Part shown: positions 50,475-59,989 of the stretch, in pieces
Numbering within the stretch: position 1 is the first letter of the stretch
Layout: every line of letters begins with the position of its first letter
Assembly: GCF_003610995.1 (NCBI RefSeq)
Contig: NZ_CP032543.1
Span: forward strand, 4,216,001-4,280,000
DNA from: Streptomyces griseus subsp. griseus
GTDB taxonomy: Bacteria > Actinomycetota > Actinomycetes > Streptomycetales > Streptomycetaceae
Length of the DNA stretch: 64,000 bases
Direction of reading: 5' to 3'
Position numbers and translations under genes: made by a program
Notes under the pieces: generated by a model
What the model saw: the letters and a program-made list of their open reading frames with translations, nothing else
Told to the model about the DNA's origin: nothing
Databases searched by the model: none

Positions 50475-53257
50475 ATGAGCACGAATTTCCGGTCGGCCGC
50501 GGAGCCGGCCCTTCCTTCGGGAGGCGCTGTGGCGGGCGACGACGGAAGCGGCCTCTTCCAGCCACTCCCGGGTGCGGCGTTCCTGCGGTCGTCCCTGGCG
50601 GGCGCCGAGTGCCGCCCCGCGCTGGTGCTGCTGGAGGGCGGGGCCGGGACCGGCAAGACCACGCTGGCGGCGCGGTGGGCCCGGGCCGCGGCCGACTGGG
50701 GCGCCCGCACCCTCCACCACACGCCGGTCGCCGCCAGCACCGCCCCACCGGACCTCACGGCTGTCGAGGCTCCCGCTCTCCTCGTCGTCGAGGACGTCCA
50801 TCGCGCACCGGACGGGACGGTCCCGTGGCTGCGCGCCTGGCTGCGGGAGGCCAGGCCGGGGTTCGTGACGGTGGTCAGCTACCGGCCCGCCGAACTCCCG
50901 CACCCCGCATGCCCGCTGGGAATGGATCCGGAGCTCCCGCCCGCTCTGCGCATCCGGCGCGAACGCCTCGGGCCGTGGGAGCGGGACCGGACGAGGGCAC
51001 TGGCGCTGGAGGTCCTCGGTCCCGAGCGCAGCTCCGAGCGGCTCGCGGACCGGCTCCATCTGCTGGCCGGGGGAACCCGCAGACCGTGCGGGACCTGCTG
51101 GACGTCCTGGCGGAGACCACGGACGCGGCAGCGGCCCTCCAGGACGAGGAGGTGGAACCACCGGTCCGGCTCAGCCAGCACATCGCCGCACGGATGGCCA
51201 CCCTGGGGGAGGACGCCACCGCCCTGGTGCGGGCCGCCGCCGTGCTCGGCGGCGGCTCCCGCGAACGGGATCTGCGACGGGTGGCCGGGCTCGGTCGGTC
51301 GGCGGCAGGAGCGGGACTGGTCCAGGCGCTGCGCTCCGGACTCCTGGAGGAGCGGGCGCCCGACCGCTACGGCTTCACGATCCCGCTCGCCGCCTCCGCC
51401 GTCCTCGCCGCTCTCCCCGGCCCGATCCGTTGCTCCCTGCACCGGCGGGCCGCCGGTGTCCTGACCCGGGGCGGCGAGGTGTCCTGGGTGGCGGTCGCGC
51501 ACCACGAGCGCCTCGGGGGCCGGGAGGGCGCCTGGCTCAGGGCAGCCGAGCGCGCGGCCGACGATCCGAACGCCCTGGCCGACCCCGGCGCGGCGGTGAG
51601 CCTGCTCCGCTCCCTGCTCGGCCGCCCCGACCTGCCCGCCCGTGCGGCCGGGCGGCTCGCCCTCGGCCTGACCCGCAACGCCCTCCTCACCCTCCCCTCG
51701 GCCGGCACCGTCGACGTTCTGGGGCAGATCCTCGTCCTCTCCCAGCTCGCCGACGAGGTCCGCGGGGAGATCCGGCTGGAGCGCGGGCTGGTCCTCAACA
51801 GCCAGCTCTGCCGGAGCGAGGGAAAGGCCGAGACCGAGCGCGCCGTGTCCGAGCTGCGTTCCCGGCCCGACCTGCGCGTACGGGCCCTGGCCGCGCTCGC
51901 GAACCCGTTGTCCGCCGTCTACGGACTGGATGCCAACCTGCACTGGTGGGAGCGGGCCCGTGCCACGGCCGAGGCCTCCGGGGATCCCACGGACCTGCTC
52001 GCGGCCCGCGCCGTACGCGGGACGATCGCGGTGGCGTGCGGCGAGCGCCGGCGCGTTCCCGGACGGCCCGGCAGGCTGCCCGATCCGGACGGCGGGCCGG
52101 ACTCCCGGCGCAACGAGTACCTCACCCGCGCACTGAGCAACGCGGCCTGCTGTGCCGTCTTCAACGGCGACCTCCGGCAGGCGGCGGTGCTGCTCCGCCG
52201 CAGCGCGACCCCCTGGGCCGCCGCCGCGGCCCCCTTCATCACCCAGTGCGACCGGGGGACGGAGCTGCTGCTCCGGCTGGAGCGGGGTGAGTGGTCCGGG
52301 CTCGGCCGGGAGAGCCGGGGGCTGTTGTCGGGGGTGGGCACCCGGGTGGACGCCCGGCTCGTCCTGCTGCACCTCGGCCTCGCCCAGGGGGCGTGGGAGG
52401 ACTGCGTCACTCTCCAGCCCGGCCTCGACGATATGCCGCGGGTGTTCTCCCAGTTCCCCTACGAGGTGTCGGCGGCCGGCATCCGTATCCGCATGGCCGT
52501 GGCACGGCAGAACACCGCCGAGGCGGTCGCTACGGCCGACCGGATCTGGCACCGGCTGCGCGCGAAGGGCGTGTGGGTGTGGGCGGGGCACGCGGCGCCG
52601 TGGGCGGTGGAGGCCTGGCTGCTCGCGGGCGGGGAGGACACCGCGCGATCGGCGGTCGCCGAGTTCGCCTCAGGACTGCGCGCCCACCACAGCCGCACGG
52701 CGGGGGCGGCCCTGCTGCGCTGCCGGGCCCTGCTGGCGGAGCACGCGGGGGAGCGTCCGGAGGCCCGCGGGCTGTTCGGGCGGGCCGCCCTCGTGCACGA
52801 GCGGACGGGCGCCCCGTACCGCCGGGCACTCGACCTGGAGTCGGCCGGCCGGTGCGGCCTGGTGGCTCGGCCTCCCGACGCCGAAGCCGGAGGCCCGGCC
52901 GAGGGGCCGCTGCGGGACCTGGAGGAGGCGCTCCGGGTCTTTGAGTCCCTCGGGGCCTCGTGGGACGCGCTGCGGGCCCGCGGCACCCTGCGCGAACTGG
53001 CGCCTTCGGGCCATTCCCGGGCGCTCGCGGGCGAGGCGGCGGATGCCCGGGGGCGCGGGCGGCCGGCGTACGGGGACGCGCTCTCACCGCGTGAGCAGGA
53101 GGTGGCGGTCCTCGCCGCGGGAGGGCTGACCAACCGTGAGATCGCCGTCGCGCTGCACCTGTCGCCGCGCACGGTCGAGCAGCACGTGTACCGCATCATG
53201 CGCAAGACCCACGCGGTCTCCCGCCGGCATCTGCCCACGAGCCGCGCGGATTCCTGA
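50475..53257 (+). pseudogene. Large ATP-binding LuxR family regulator (LAL/MalT-like), frameshifted
   Basis: About 928 residues when restored. Walker A is ALVLLEGGAGTGKTTLAARW, Walker B ALLVVEDVHRAP. Near 51070-51080 the conserved LLAGGNP motif is broken: the run GGGGG has one G too few, and the other frame continues NPQTVRDLLDVLAET through TPR-like helices to the C-terminal LuxR domain (LSPREQEVAVLAAGGLTNREIAVALHLSPRTVEQHVYRIM). If the frameshift is real, the sensor-ATPase part is separated from the DNA-binding part. Likely regulator of the protease block by position. Confidence 0.85.
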
Positions 53258-53329
53258 AGCGGTGGCATCGTGCGCCTTCCGGGCAGGCTGTCGGTGAGGA
53301 CGCGGCGCCCCTCGATCCGGACCCGGCGC

Positions 53330-54091
53330 TCAGCCGACGGTACGGGGCCTGCGCTGCGGCCCGAACCGCACGGGAACACCCGGCGAGTACAGCACGCTCA
53401 CCGGCTCCCCGACCGGCGCCGGCAGCCCGGCGGCGGCCACCAGGTCCTCGTCGTACTCCAGCAGCTCCGCCCGGTGCAGGAGCCAGCGGGGATGGGCGTT
53501 GGGCAGGTGGGCGGTCCGCCCGAAGAAGGAGCTGTGCAGGGCCCAACGGGCGGTCAGGAAGTGCTCCAAGGGCGTGGGTTCGCCGATCGGATCCCCCGCC
53601 CGCAGCACGATCCGGCTCCGCGCACCGCGCGGTCCGGGCCACCGCCGGGTGCTCGTGTACGTCAGGGTGTCGCCGGAACGCGCGATGTCCATCCGCGACC
53701 ACACGTACGGCAACCGGAACGCGGCCCGCGCCACGAGGACGGGGACCAGCCGCGAGGCGTCGAGGGACCGGAAGACGACACCGCGCCGCCCGTGCTCGTC
53801 CACGGAGTACAGCCGGACGTTGGTCTCCGGGAAGGTCCCCAGGTAGGGGATACCCGGCAGCCCGAGCCACCCCACCCGGTACATCCGGAACGCCACCAGC
53901 CCTACGTACGTCGTCGTCCCGTCGAAGGTGTCCGGTACCGTCCCCGCCGGCAGCAACGGAGCCACATCCGCCGGGTCGGCCGCCCAGTGCAGGAACGCCA
54001 GATCCAGCCACGACTGCGTGAGCAGTGGCGGCATCGGTCCGGCGGGCGGGTGCGGCGTCACGGTCTCAGGGGCGGGGCGGGCGCTGGACAT
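53330..54091 (-). CDS. YqjF/DUF2071 family protein
   Basis: 253 residues. TQSWLDLAFLHWAADPADVAPLLPAGTVPDTFDGTTYVG-like opening, then PYLGTFPETNVRLYSVDEHGRRGVVF, FRLPYVWSRM and HFLTARWALHSSFFGRTAHLPN, the conserved order of the YqjF (DUF2071) family. No catalytic function is established. The ATG at 54091 starts the conserved part, but the frame stays open upstream through a 15-bp tandem repeat coding for degenerate AVRDA units, so a longer product cannot be excluded. Confidence 0.85.
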   Translation of the reverse strand: MSSARPAPETVTPHPPAGPMPPLLTQSWLDLAFLHWAADPADVAPLLPAGTVPDTFDGTTTYVGLVAFRMYRVGWLGLPGIPYLGTFPETNVRLYSVDEHGRRGVVFRSLDASRLVPVLVARAAFRLPYVWSRMDIARSGDTLTYTSTRRWPGPRGARSRIVLRAGDPIGEPTPLEHFLTARWALHSSFFGRTAHLPNAHPRWLLHRAELLEYDEDLVAAAGLPAPVGEPVSVLYSPGVPVRFGPQRRPRTVG

Positions 54092-54095
54092 GCCC

Positions 54096-54170
54096 GCAGC
54101 ATCGCAGACCCTGGCGTCGCGGACCGTGGCATCGGGGACGGCAGCATCGCGGACCGCGCCATCGGAGACC
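54096..54170. repeat. 15-bp tandem repeat, five copies
   Basis: Five abutting 15-base units (54096, 54111, 54126, 54141, 54156) with consensus G(C/T)RGCATCGCGGACC. The unit length is a multiple of three and in the YqjF frame reads as AV(R/P/S)DA pentapeptides. Copies differ at one to four positions. Confidence 0.85.
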
Positions 54171-54290
54171 GCCCGCGGCCGGAACCGGCGAAACCGGTGC
54201 AACGGCGGGCGCCACCCGGTCCCGCCCGGTTGCCCGGAACGCTTCGTCCTGCTCGGTCCTCGACACGCTCCTCGGCGAGACAGGGCGCCC

Positions 54291-56747
54291 CTACCCCTCC
54301 TCCGCCAGCTCCGCCACCCCCGTGATCCGGTGCAGGGCGAAGGTGCGGACCTCGTCGGCCGTGTGGTCGTACGCCGTGACGAAGCCGCCCTCCACACGGA
54401 CCGGGGCGATCACGCGTTGGCTGGCCGCGCCGTCCGCGTTGACGTAGCCGATCCAGACCGCGGTGCCCGTCATCGCGGCCGCCTGGACCGTGGCCAGGGT
54501 CTCCGCCGAAGTGGTGCGGGGGAGGGAACCGGAGGCGTGCGCCCCCGTAGCGCCCTCGGGGGATTCCTTGCGGACCACCGTGGCGGCCGTGTCGCCCGCG
54601 CGGATGGCTCGGACCGCCGCGCCCAGGAGGGTGTCGTCCGGGGTCGGGGGGCCTTCCGGGACGGGAGCGGGCGGGGTGCGGGGCGGGGTGCGGCGGGCGC
54701 CGGCTCGGGTGATCAGGACGTCGCCCTCGGCGGATTCGGCGGCGGGGGCGTAGCCCATCTCGCGCAGTGCTTCGAGGAGGGAGCCGGGGTCGGCCTGGGA
54801 CGCCAGGACCGTGGGGGCCAGGCGGCGCAGGCGCAGGCCGGTGGAGCGGCGGTCGGCCAGGATCTCGTTGAGGACCGCCTCGTCGTCGCAGCGTACGTAC
54901 GCGGAGGCCGCCCCGATCCGCAGGTGGCCGTGGCGGCGGGCCACGTCGTCGATCAGGTAGGTCAGCGGCTGCGGCACCGGCGTCCGGCTGTGCGCGGCCA
55001 GGAACGCGTGCAGGTCGGCTGCCGCCTGCCCGGCGTCCAGCGCGCGGCGCACCGAGCCGGGCGTGAAGCGGTAGACCGTCGCCCCGCCCTTCGACTCGAC
55101 GTCGGCCAGGACCGAGAGGGTCTCCGCGAGGGGGCGGTCCAGGGGGCCCGGCGCGACCGCCGTCAGGTCCGCCTGGAGCAGGACGTGGTCCAGGGGTTCG
55201 GGGAGGAGAGGGGCCAGGAGGGCGGCCGCCGCCTCCTCTCCCTCGTCCAGGAGGGCGCGGGCCTGGGCGGAGAGCGCGCCCCGGCCCGTGATCCCCAGCA
55301 GCTCCGACTCGTTCAGCGTCCAGAGCGCCAGGCGGGAGCGGAGGTCCGTCCCCTCCGCGGAGGGTGTCGGACTGCGCAACGGGCGCTCCCAGCGCAGCCG
55401 TTGCAGCAGCGTCTCCGGGTCGGGCGCGGTGCCCGGCGGCAGTTGGGCGAAGAGGGCGAGGACCCGGCGGCGTACGTCGGGGGCCGCCGAACGGTCCAGC
55501 TCGGGGCCGAGTGCGGAGAGCGCCCGGCCCTTCGCGTCCTGGCCGCCGACCAGGCCCGGGACCCGGGTGGCCGGGAGCCAGGCGGTGGCGAGGTGGGTCC
55601 AGCGGTCCTGGGCGGACAGGTCCAGCCACTCGTCGTACGCGGGCGTCGGCGCGTACCGCTCGTCGCTCTCGCCGTCCGTGGCCAGCAGTCCGGCCGCGTA
55701 GGCGAGTTCGACCCAGAACGCGGCGATCGGCTCGGCCACCTCCAGCGCGGCCGCCACCCGTTTCAGCTCCCGCACGCTCAGCCCGCCCGCGCGCAGGATC
55801 GCCGGGCCGCCGCCGTTCCAGAGCTTCAGCAGCTCCTCGACCGTGGACAGCGCCGTGAACGCCTGGCCGGCCGCCGCCCTGTCCACAGCCTGTGGATCGC
55901 GTTCGGCCGCCGCCGCTACGACCGGGGGGACCGGTTCCGGTACCCGGTGCGCCCGCCCGGCCCGTAGATGCAGGGCCGCCTCGCGGGGCAGCACCACCGT
56001 CCGCGTCGACACCGGCAGCAGCAGCCCCCGGTCGCGCAACCACTTCACGGGCGGGGTGGGGTTCGGGGTGACCTCCCCGTACGGCGGGCCCCACACCAGC
56101 CGGTCCAGCACCGACAGCGCCTCCACCGGGGCCGTGTCCAGGAGCTCCGCCATCCGCGTCCGGTCGGTGAACAGGGCGGACAGCGCCGCCACCGCCGAGA
56201 CCGGGTCGTGCGTCGCGGGCAGGCCCGTCGCCGCCAGGATCTCCTGGAGCCGGCCCGGCGACATCCCCGCCGTCGCCTCCGCGACCGTGGGCCCCAGCCC
56301 GGTGGGGGAGGGGTGCTGCGGGGACGGGGCGAGCAGCTCGCGGGCCGTACGCACCAGCCGCAGCCGCTCGTCCTCGCCCCAGACCAGGGCCTGTTCGCGC
56401 AGCGTCGCCAACGCGCCCGGTAACGCGGCCGTGACCGCCGTCCCCACGTCGTCGCGCTGCTCGCCGTCGTCCAGCCCGTCGCCGGTGAGGAGCGAGAGCA
56501 GCGTGTCGTACGGGGCCGGGTCCGGGGCCACCGCCAGCGCCTCGGCGGTCTGCAGCGCGAACCGGTCCAGATGCTCCAGTGCGCGCACCACCGAGGCCCG
56601 GGTCCCGGCCCTGGTGGCGAGCTGTGTGATGTCGTTCGGCACCGGGTTGAGGAGGTCGGGGCGGGCACGCAGCAGCCCGGCCAGCGATTCGTCGCCCCGG
56701 GCGCGCAGGGCTTCGGCGAGCGTGCGCGGTGGTGTGGTCGTCCCCAT
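54291..56747 (-). CDS. Helicase-associated (XPB N-terminal-like) and WYL-like domain protein
   Basis: 818 residues, no ATPase motifs. The N-terminal half (TLAEALRARGDESLAGLLRARPDLL, ALEHLDRFALQTAEALAV) is a winged-helix-like array. The middle (LLQADLTAVAPGPLDRPLAETLSVLADVESKGGATVYRFTPGSVRRALD) is the XPB/Ssl2-type helicase-conserved C-terminal domain found without the motor. The end (IGYVNADGAASQRVIAPVRVEGGFVTAYDHTADEVRTFALHRI) is a WYL-like fold. This family accompanies XPB in actinobacteria. TAACGT seven bases before the ATG at 56747 suggests a leaderless message. Confidence 0.85.
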   Translation of the reverse strand: MGTTTPPRTLAEALRARGDESLAGLLRARPDLLNPVPNDITQLATRAGTRASVVRALEHLDRFALQTAEALAVAPDPAPYDTLLSLLTGDGLDDGEQRDDVGTAVTAALPGALATLREQALVWGEDERLRLVRTARELLAPSPQHPSPTGLGPTVAEATAGMSPGRLQEILAATGLPATHDPVSAVAALSALFTDRTRMAELLDTAPVEALSVLDRLVWGPPYGEVTPNPTPPVKWLRDRGLLLPVSTRTVVLPREAALHLRAGRAHRVPEPVPPVVAAAAERDPQAVDRAAAGQAFTALSTVEELLKLWNGGGPAILRAGGLSVRELKRVAAALEVAEPIAAFWVELAYAAGLLATDGESDERYAPTPAYDEWLDLSAQDRWTHLATAWLPATRVPGLVGGQDAKGRALSALGPELDRSAAPDVRRRVLALFAQLPPGTAPDPETLLQRLRWERPLRSPTPSAEGTDLRSRLALWTLNESELLGITGRGALSAQARALLDEGEEAAAALLAPLLPEPLDHVLLQADLTAVAPGPLDRPLAETLSVLADVESKGGATVYRFTPGSVRRALDAGQAAADLHAFLAAHSRTPVPQPLTYLIDDVARRHGHLRIGAASAYVRCDDEAVLNEILADRRSTGLRLRRLAPTVLASQADPGSLLEALREMGYAPAAESAEGDVLITRAGARRTPPRTPPAPVPEGPPTPDDTLLGAAVRAIRAGDTAATVVRKESPEGATGAHASGSLPRTTSAETLATVQAAAMTGTAVWIGYVNADGAASQRVIAPVRVEGGFVTAYDHTADEVRTFALHRITGVAELAEEG

Positions 56748-56811
56748 CCGTCCCACGTTAGCCGCTGAAACGCTACCGTCGGGGCAGGGCCGCAAGAGGG
56801 GATGCAACCGC

Positions 56812-58095
56812 GTGGGGATCGAGAGCGACCAGCTCGTCTACGACTACCTGAGCCGGGTCGGCGACCTGGCCCAGCAGCAACAGCTGTCCTCCGGCGCCCG
56901 GATGCGGCTCGTCTCGACCCTGCGCGGTGAGATCGACCGCCGCCGCGTGAGCGAGGGCGCGGACTCCCCGGCGGCCGTGCGGCGGATCATCGGCAGGCTC
57001 GGTAGCCCGGACGAACTGGTCAGCGCGGCGGCGGAGTCGGGAGACGGGTCGGTGTCGCTGCCGTCGGAGCGGACGGGAGGCGGTGCGGCTGTTCCCCGGC
57101 CCCGGAGCGGGTTCCTCCGCAAGGGCCCGAAGGAGCCGGAGACGCCGGACGGGCCGGGATCGGCCTCCCGCCCCGCCCCCGGTCCCGGCCCTGCCCCCGC
57201 CCCGAAAGCCGGTTCCTGGCGGGGCGCGTCGCGGTGGGGCGCCGGGGGCCGTCGTGGGTCCGACGCGCGTGCGGGGGCCGACTCCCCTAAGGACGACGGC
57301 CCCGACTCCCGTACCGGGCCCGGTCCTGGAGACCGACGTCCCGGCGACCACCCCCGAACCCACTCCGACCTCACCAAGTCCACCGGCCCCGACGAAGCCC
57401 CCCCAGCCGACGCCACCCCCTGGCCCCGCCCCTCCGCCCCCCACATCCTCGGCCCCGACCAGCAGAGCACCGGCGACGATGAGTGGTGGCGGCTGGAGCC
57501 CGGGCCCTTCGACGCGGGAACCGCCATCCCCGGGTTCTTCGGCGGTATCGAGGCGCCGGAACTCCTCGGCAGACGCCCGCAGAAGCCCGGTGCCGCAGAG
57601 GCGAAAGAGGAGAGCGCGGAGGAGGAGGGTACGGAGGACGCCGAACCCGGCACCGGCGGAGAACCCCGCCGCCGCGCCCTCCGCATCCCCCGCCCCCGGC
57701 GCCGCAAGCCCGTCGTCGTGGCCGAACCCGTGGTCGCCGCCGCCCCCGTCCGGCGTGGCGGCTTCGCCCACCCCCTGCTGCTCCTGGCCGCCGTGCTGCT
57801 CGTCGCCGGGGTGGTCACCGGCTCCTGGATCCCGCTCGCGGGCGGCTGGCTCATCGCGTACGGCTCGCGGACCCTCTCCCGTACGGAGGCCAAGTGGGCG
57901 GCCCTCGGGCTGCCGGGCGTCGTCGTCGCCGGGGCGCTCGTCTGGGTGTGGGGGCGGGTGGACGGGCGGTGGGGCGAGCCCGTCGCGGACGGGGCGCTCC
58001 GTGACGTCCTGGTCGGCGCCTGGCCCGTGGTCGTCCGTATCGCGGCCGTCGCCTCCGCGCTCTACCTGGTGTGGCGGGCGCGGAGGCGAGGGTGA
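56812..58095 (+). CDS. HAAS-like domain membrane protein
   Basis: 427 residues. The N-terminal ~85 residues (YDYLSRVGDLAQQQQLSSGARMRLVSTLRGEIDRRR, AAVRRIIGRLGSPDELVSAA) match the HAAS/DUF1700-type helical module that often pairs with PadR regulators. A long Pro/Gly/Asp-rich disordered stretch (about 95-300) follows, then a basic patch and four C-terminal hydrophobic segments (FAHPLLLLAAVLLVAGVVTGSW onward). Start taken as GTG 56812. Divergent from the helicase-associated gene. Role unknown. Confidence 0.75.
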   Translation: MGIESDQLVYDYLSRVGDLAQQQQLSSGARMRLVSTLRGEIDRRRVSEGADSPAAVRRIIGRLGSPDELVSAAAESGDGSVSLPSERTGGGAAVPRPRSGFLRKGPKEPETPDGPGSASRPAPGPGPAPAPKAGSWRGASRWGAGGRRGSDARAGADSPKDDGPDSRTGPGPGDRRPGDHPRTHSDLTKSTGPDEAPPADATPWPRPSAPHILGPDQQSTGDDEWWRLEPGPFDAGTAIPGFFGGIEAPELLGRRPQKPGAAEAKEESAEEEGTEDAEPGTGGEPRRRALRIPRPRRRKPVVVAEPVVAAAPVRRGGFAHPLLLLAAVLLVAGVVTGSWIPLAGGWLIAYGSRTLSRTEAKWAALGLPGVVVAGALVWVWGRVDGRWGEPVADGALRDVLVGAWPVVVRIAAVASALYLVWRARRRG

Positions 58096-58114
58096 GGCCC
58101 GGAGAGAGCGGCGG

Positions 58115-59110
58115 CTACTTCGCCAGGCTGGTCTGCAGCTCGCTCAGGATCTTGTCGGCCGCCGTGTAGCCGATGCCCTGGATCCACAGCTGGTCGTCGA
58201 CCGCGAAGACCTTGCCGTTCTTCACCGCGTCCATGTTCTTCCACAGGCCGCTGCCGGTGGTCTGGGTCTCCTTGGACTTCTTCGGGTCGCCGTACGTCGA
58301 GTGGAAGACCGCGTCCGCGTCCGCGAGGTCGATCTTCTCCGGGCTGACGTCGTACGAGAAGCCGTCCTTGGCCTTGTCCGTGATGGCCGGCCGGCCGAGG
58401 CCGACGTCGGCGAGGATCGTGGCGATGTAGTTCTTCCTGCCGTAGATGCGGATGTCCGCGCCCTCGACGAACCGGACCATGCTGACCTCGGTCGCCCCGG
58501 CCTTCTCCCTGCCGCCGAGCGCCTTCGTCACGTCGGCCACGTGGCGCGCGTAGTCGTCGGTGACCATCTTCGCCTCGGCCTTCTTGCCCAGGGCCTCCGC
58601 GTGGACCTGGAAGTTCTCCTTCCAGGGGTGGCCGGTGTTCTCCGTCATCACGGTCGGCGCGATCTTGGAGAGCTCGGCGTACTTGTCGCCGTGCCGGATC
58701 TTGCTGGTGAGGATGAGGTCGGGCTTCAGACCGGCGATGGCCTCCAGGTTCGGGGTCATCATCCGGCCGACGTCCGTGACGCCCGCGACCTGGTCCTTCG
58801 GCAGGTAGTTGAGGAAGCCGGAGTCCACGTCCGCGTGGGTCGCGCCGACCGGCTTCACGCCGAGGGTGAGGACCGAGTCGAGTTCGGCGGTGTCCAGGAC
58901 GACGACCCGCTGCGGGGCGGCCGGTACCTTCACGTCGCCCATCGCCGTCCTCACCGTACGAGGCGCCCCGGCGGACCCCTCGGAGTCGGAGCCGGACGCC
59001 GAACCGGACTCCGTCGAGAAGCCGCAGGCGGACAGGGCCAGGGCGGCGGCCACGGTCAGGGACGCGGCGGCGAGCGTACGGGAGCGGTGGCTGGGGGTCT
59101 TGGCGGTCAT
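58115..59110 (-). CDS. Iron-siderophore ABC transporter substrate-binding lipoprotein
   Basis: 331 residues. Lipobox LALSAC near residue 29, Ser/Gly spacer, then a type III (FhuD/FepB-like) binding protein: VRTAMGDVKVPAAPQRVVVLD, VGRMMTPNLEAIAGLKPDLIL, IAPTVM, GLWKNMDAVKNGKVFAVDDQLW. It delivers ferric siderophore to the two FecCD permeases encoded upstream. It is the last gene of the four-gene operon, 3 bases after the ATPase stop. The cognate siderophore cannot be told; no biosynthesis genes are in the window. Confidence 0.93.
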   Translation of the reverse strand: MTAKTPSHRSRTLAAASLTVAAALALSACGFSTESGSASGSDSEGSAGAPRTVRTAMGDVKVPAAPQRVVVLDTAELDSVLTLGVKPVGATHADVDSGFLNYLPKDQVAGVTDVGRMMTPNLEAIAGLKPDLILTSKIRHGDKYAELSKIAPTVMTENTGHPWKENFQVHAEALGKKAEAKMVTDDYARHVADVTKALGGREKAGATEVSMVRFVEGADIRIYGRKNYIATILADVGLGRPAITDKAKDGFSYDVSPEKIDLADADAVFHSTYGDPKKSKETQTTGSGLWKNMDAVKNGKVFAVDDQLWIQGIGYTAADKILSELQTSLAK

Positions 59111-59113
59111 GGC

Positions 59114-59989
59114 TCAGAGGGCCTTTCCGGGAGTCGGGACGGCGGCGGGAGCGGGGTCCGGGCTCCAGGGGGCTCCCGGGACGACGAGCGGCGAACCCGT
59201 CACCGGGTCCGGGACGATCACCGCCTCCAGGCCGAAGACCTCGCGGACGAGCCCGGCGGTGACGACGTCCCCCGGCCGGCCCTCGGCGACGATCCGGCCC
59301 GCCTTCATGGCGACCAGGTGATCGGCGTACCGGGCCGCCTGGTTGAGGTCGTGCAGCACGGTGACGACGGTACGGCCGCGGGCGCCGTCGGCGGCAGGCG
59401 CCGCCAACTGGCGTACCAGGTCCAGGACTTCCACCTGGTGGGCGATGTCCAGGTACGTGGTCGGCTCGTCGAGGAGCAGCAGGTCCGTCTCCTGCGCGAG
59501 CGCCATCGCGATCCACACCCGCTGGCGCTGCCCGCCCGACAGCTCGTCCACCGACCGGTCGGCCAACGCCGTCACATCCGTACGGGCCATGGCCTCGGTC
59601 ACCGCCCGCTCGTCCGCGTCCGACCACTGCTGCCACCAGCTCTGGTGCGGCTGGCGGCCCCGGGCGACGAGGTCGGAGACGCTGATCGCCTCGGGGGCCA
59701 CCGGCGTCTGCGGGAGCAGCCCGATGGACTGGGCGATGCGCTTGGTCGGTATCCGGGCCAGCTCCGTACCGTCCAGCAAAACCGCCCCGCCGCGCGGCTT
59801 CAGCAGCCGGCCGAGGGCGCGCAGGGTGGTGGACTTGCCGCAGGCGTTCGGGCCGACGATGACGGTGACCTGGCCGTCGGGCACGGCGAGGTCCAGTCCG
59901 TGGACGACGGTGCGGTCCTCGTACGCGAGGGTCAGGGCGCGGGCGGCCAGCCGGGAACCCTGCTGCGGGGAGTCGGTCGTCGGGCTCAT
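59114..59989 (-). CDS. Iron-siderophore ABC transporter ATP-binding protein
   Basis: 291 residues. Walker [19 protein letters not shown] (Ala where Gly is usual), Q-loop [11 protein letters not shown], signature [17 protein letters not shown], Walker [13 protein letters not shown] and H-loop [14 protein letters not shown], all FecE/FhuC-like. A ~30-residue Pro-rich tail follows the core. Its ATG overlaps the upstream permease stop (59986-59989). Confidence 0.95.
   Translation of the reverse strand: MSPTTDSPQQGSRLAARALTLAYEDRTVVHGLDLAVPDGQVTVIVGPNACGKSTTLRALGRLLKPRGGAVLLDGTELARIPTKRIAQSIGLLPQTPVAPEAISVSDLVARGRQPHQSWWQQWSDADERAVTEAMARTDVTALADRSVDELSGGQRQRVWIAMALAQETDLLLLDEPTTYLDIAHQVEVLDLVRQLAAPAADGARGRTVVTVLHDLNQAARYADHLVAMKAGRIVAEGRPGDVVTAGLVREVFGLEAVIVPDPVTGSPLVVPGAPWSPDPAPAAVPTPGKAL

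Noticed and set aside
54096-54170. Genuine pentapeptide-repeat protein (A(D/N)LXX type)
   Set aside because: The AVxDA units lack the central Leu/Phe pattern of pentapeptide-repeat folds and there are only five.
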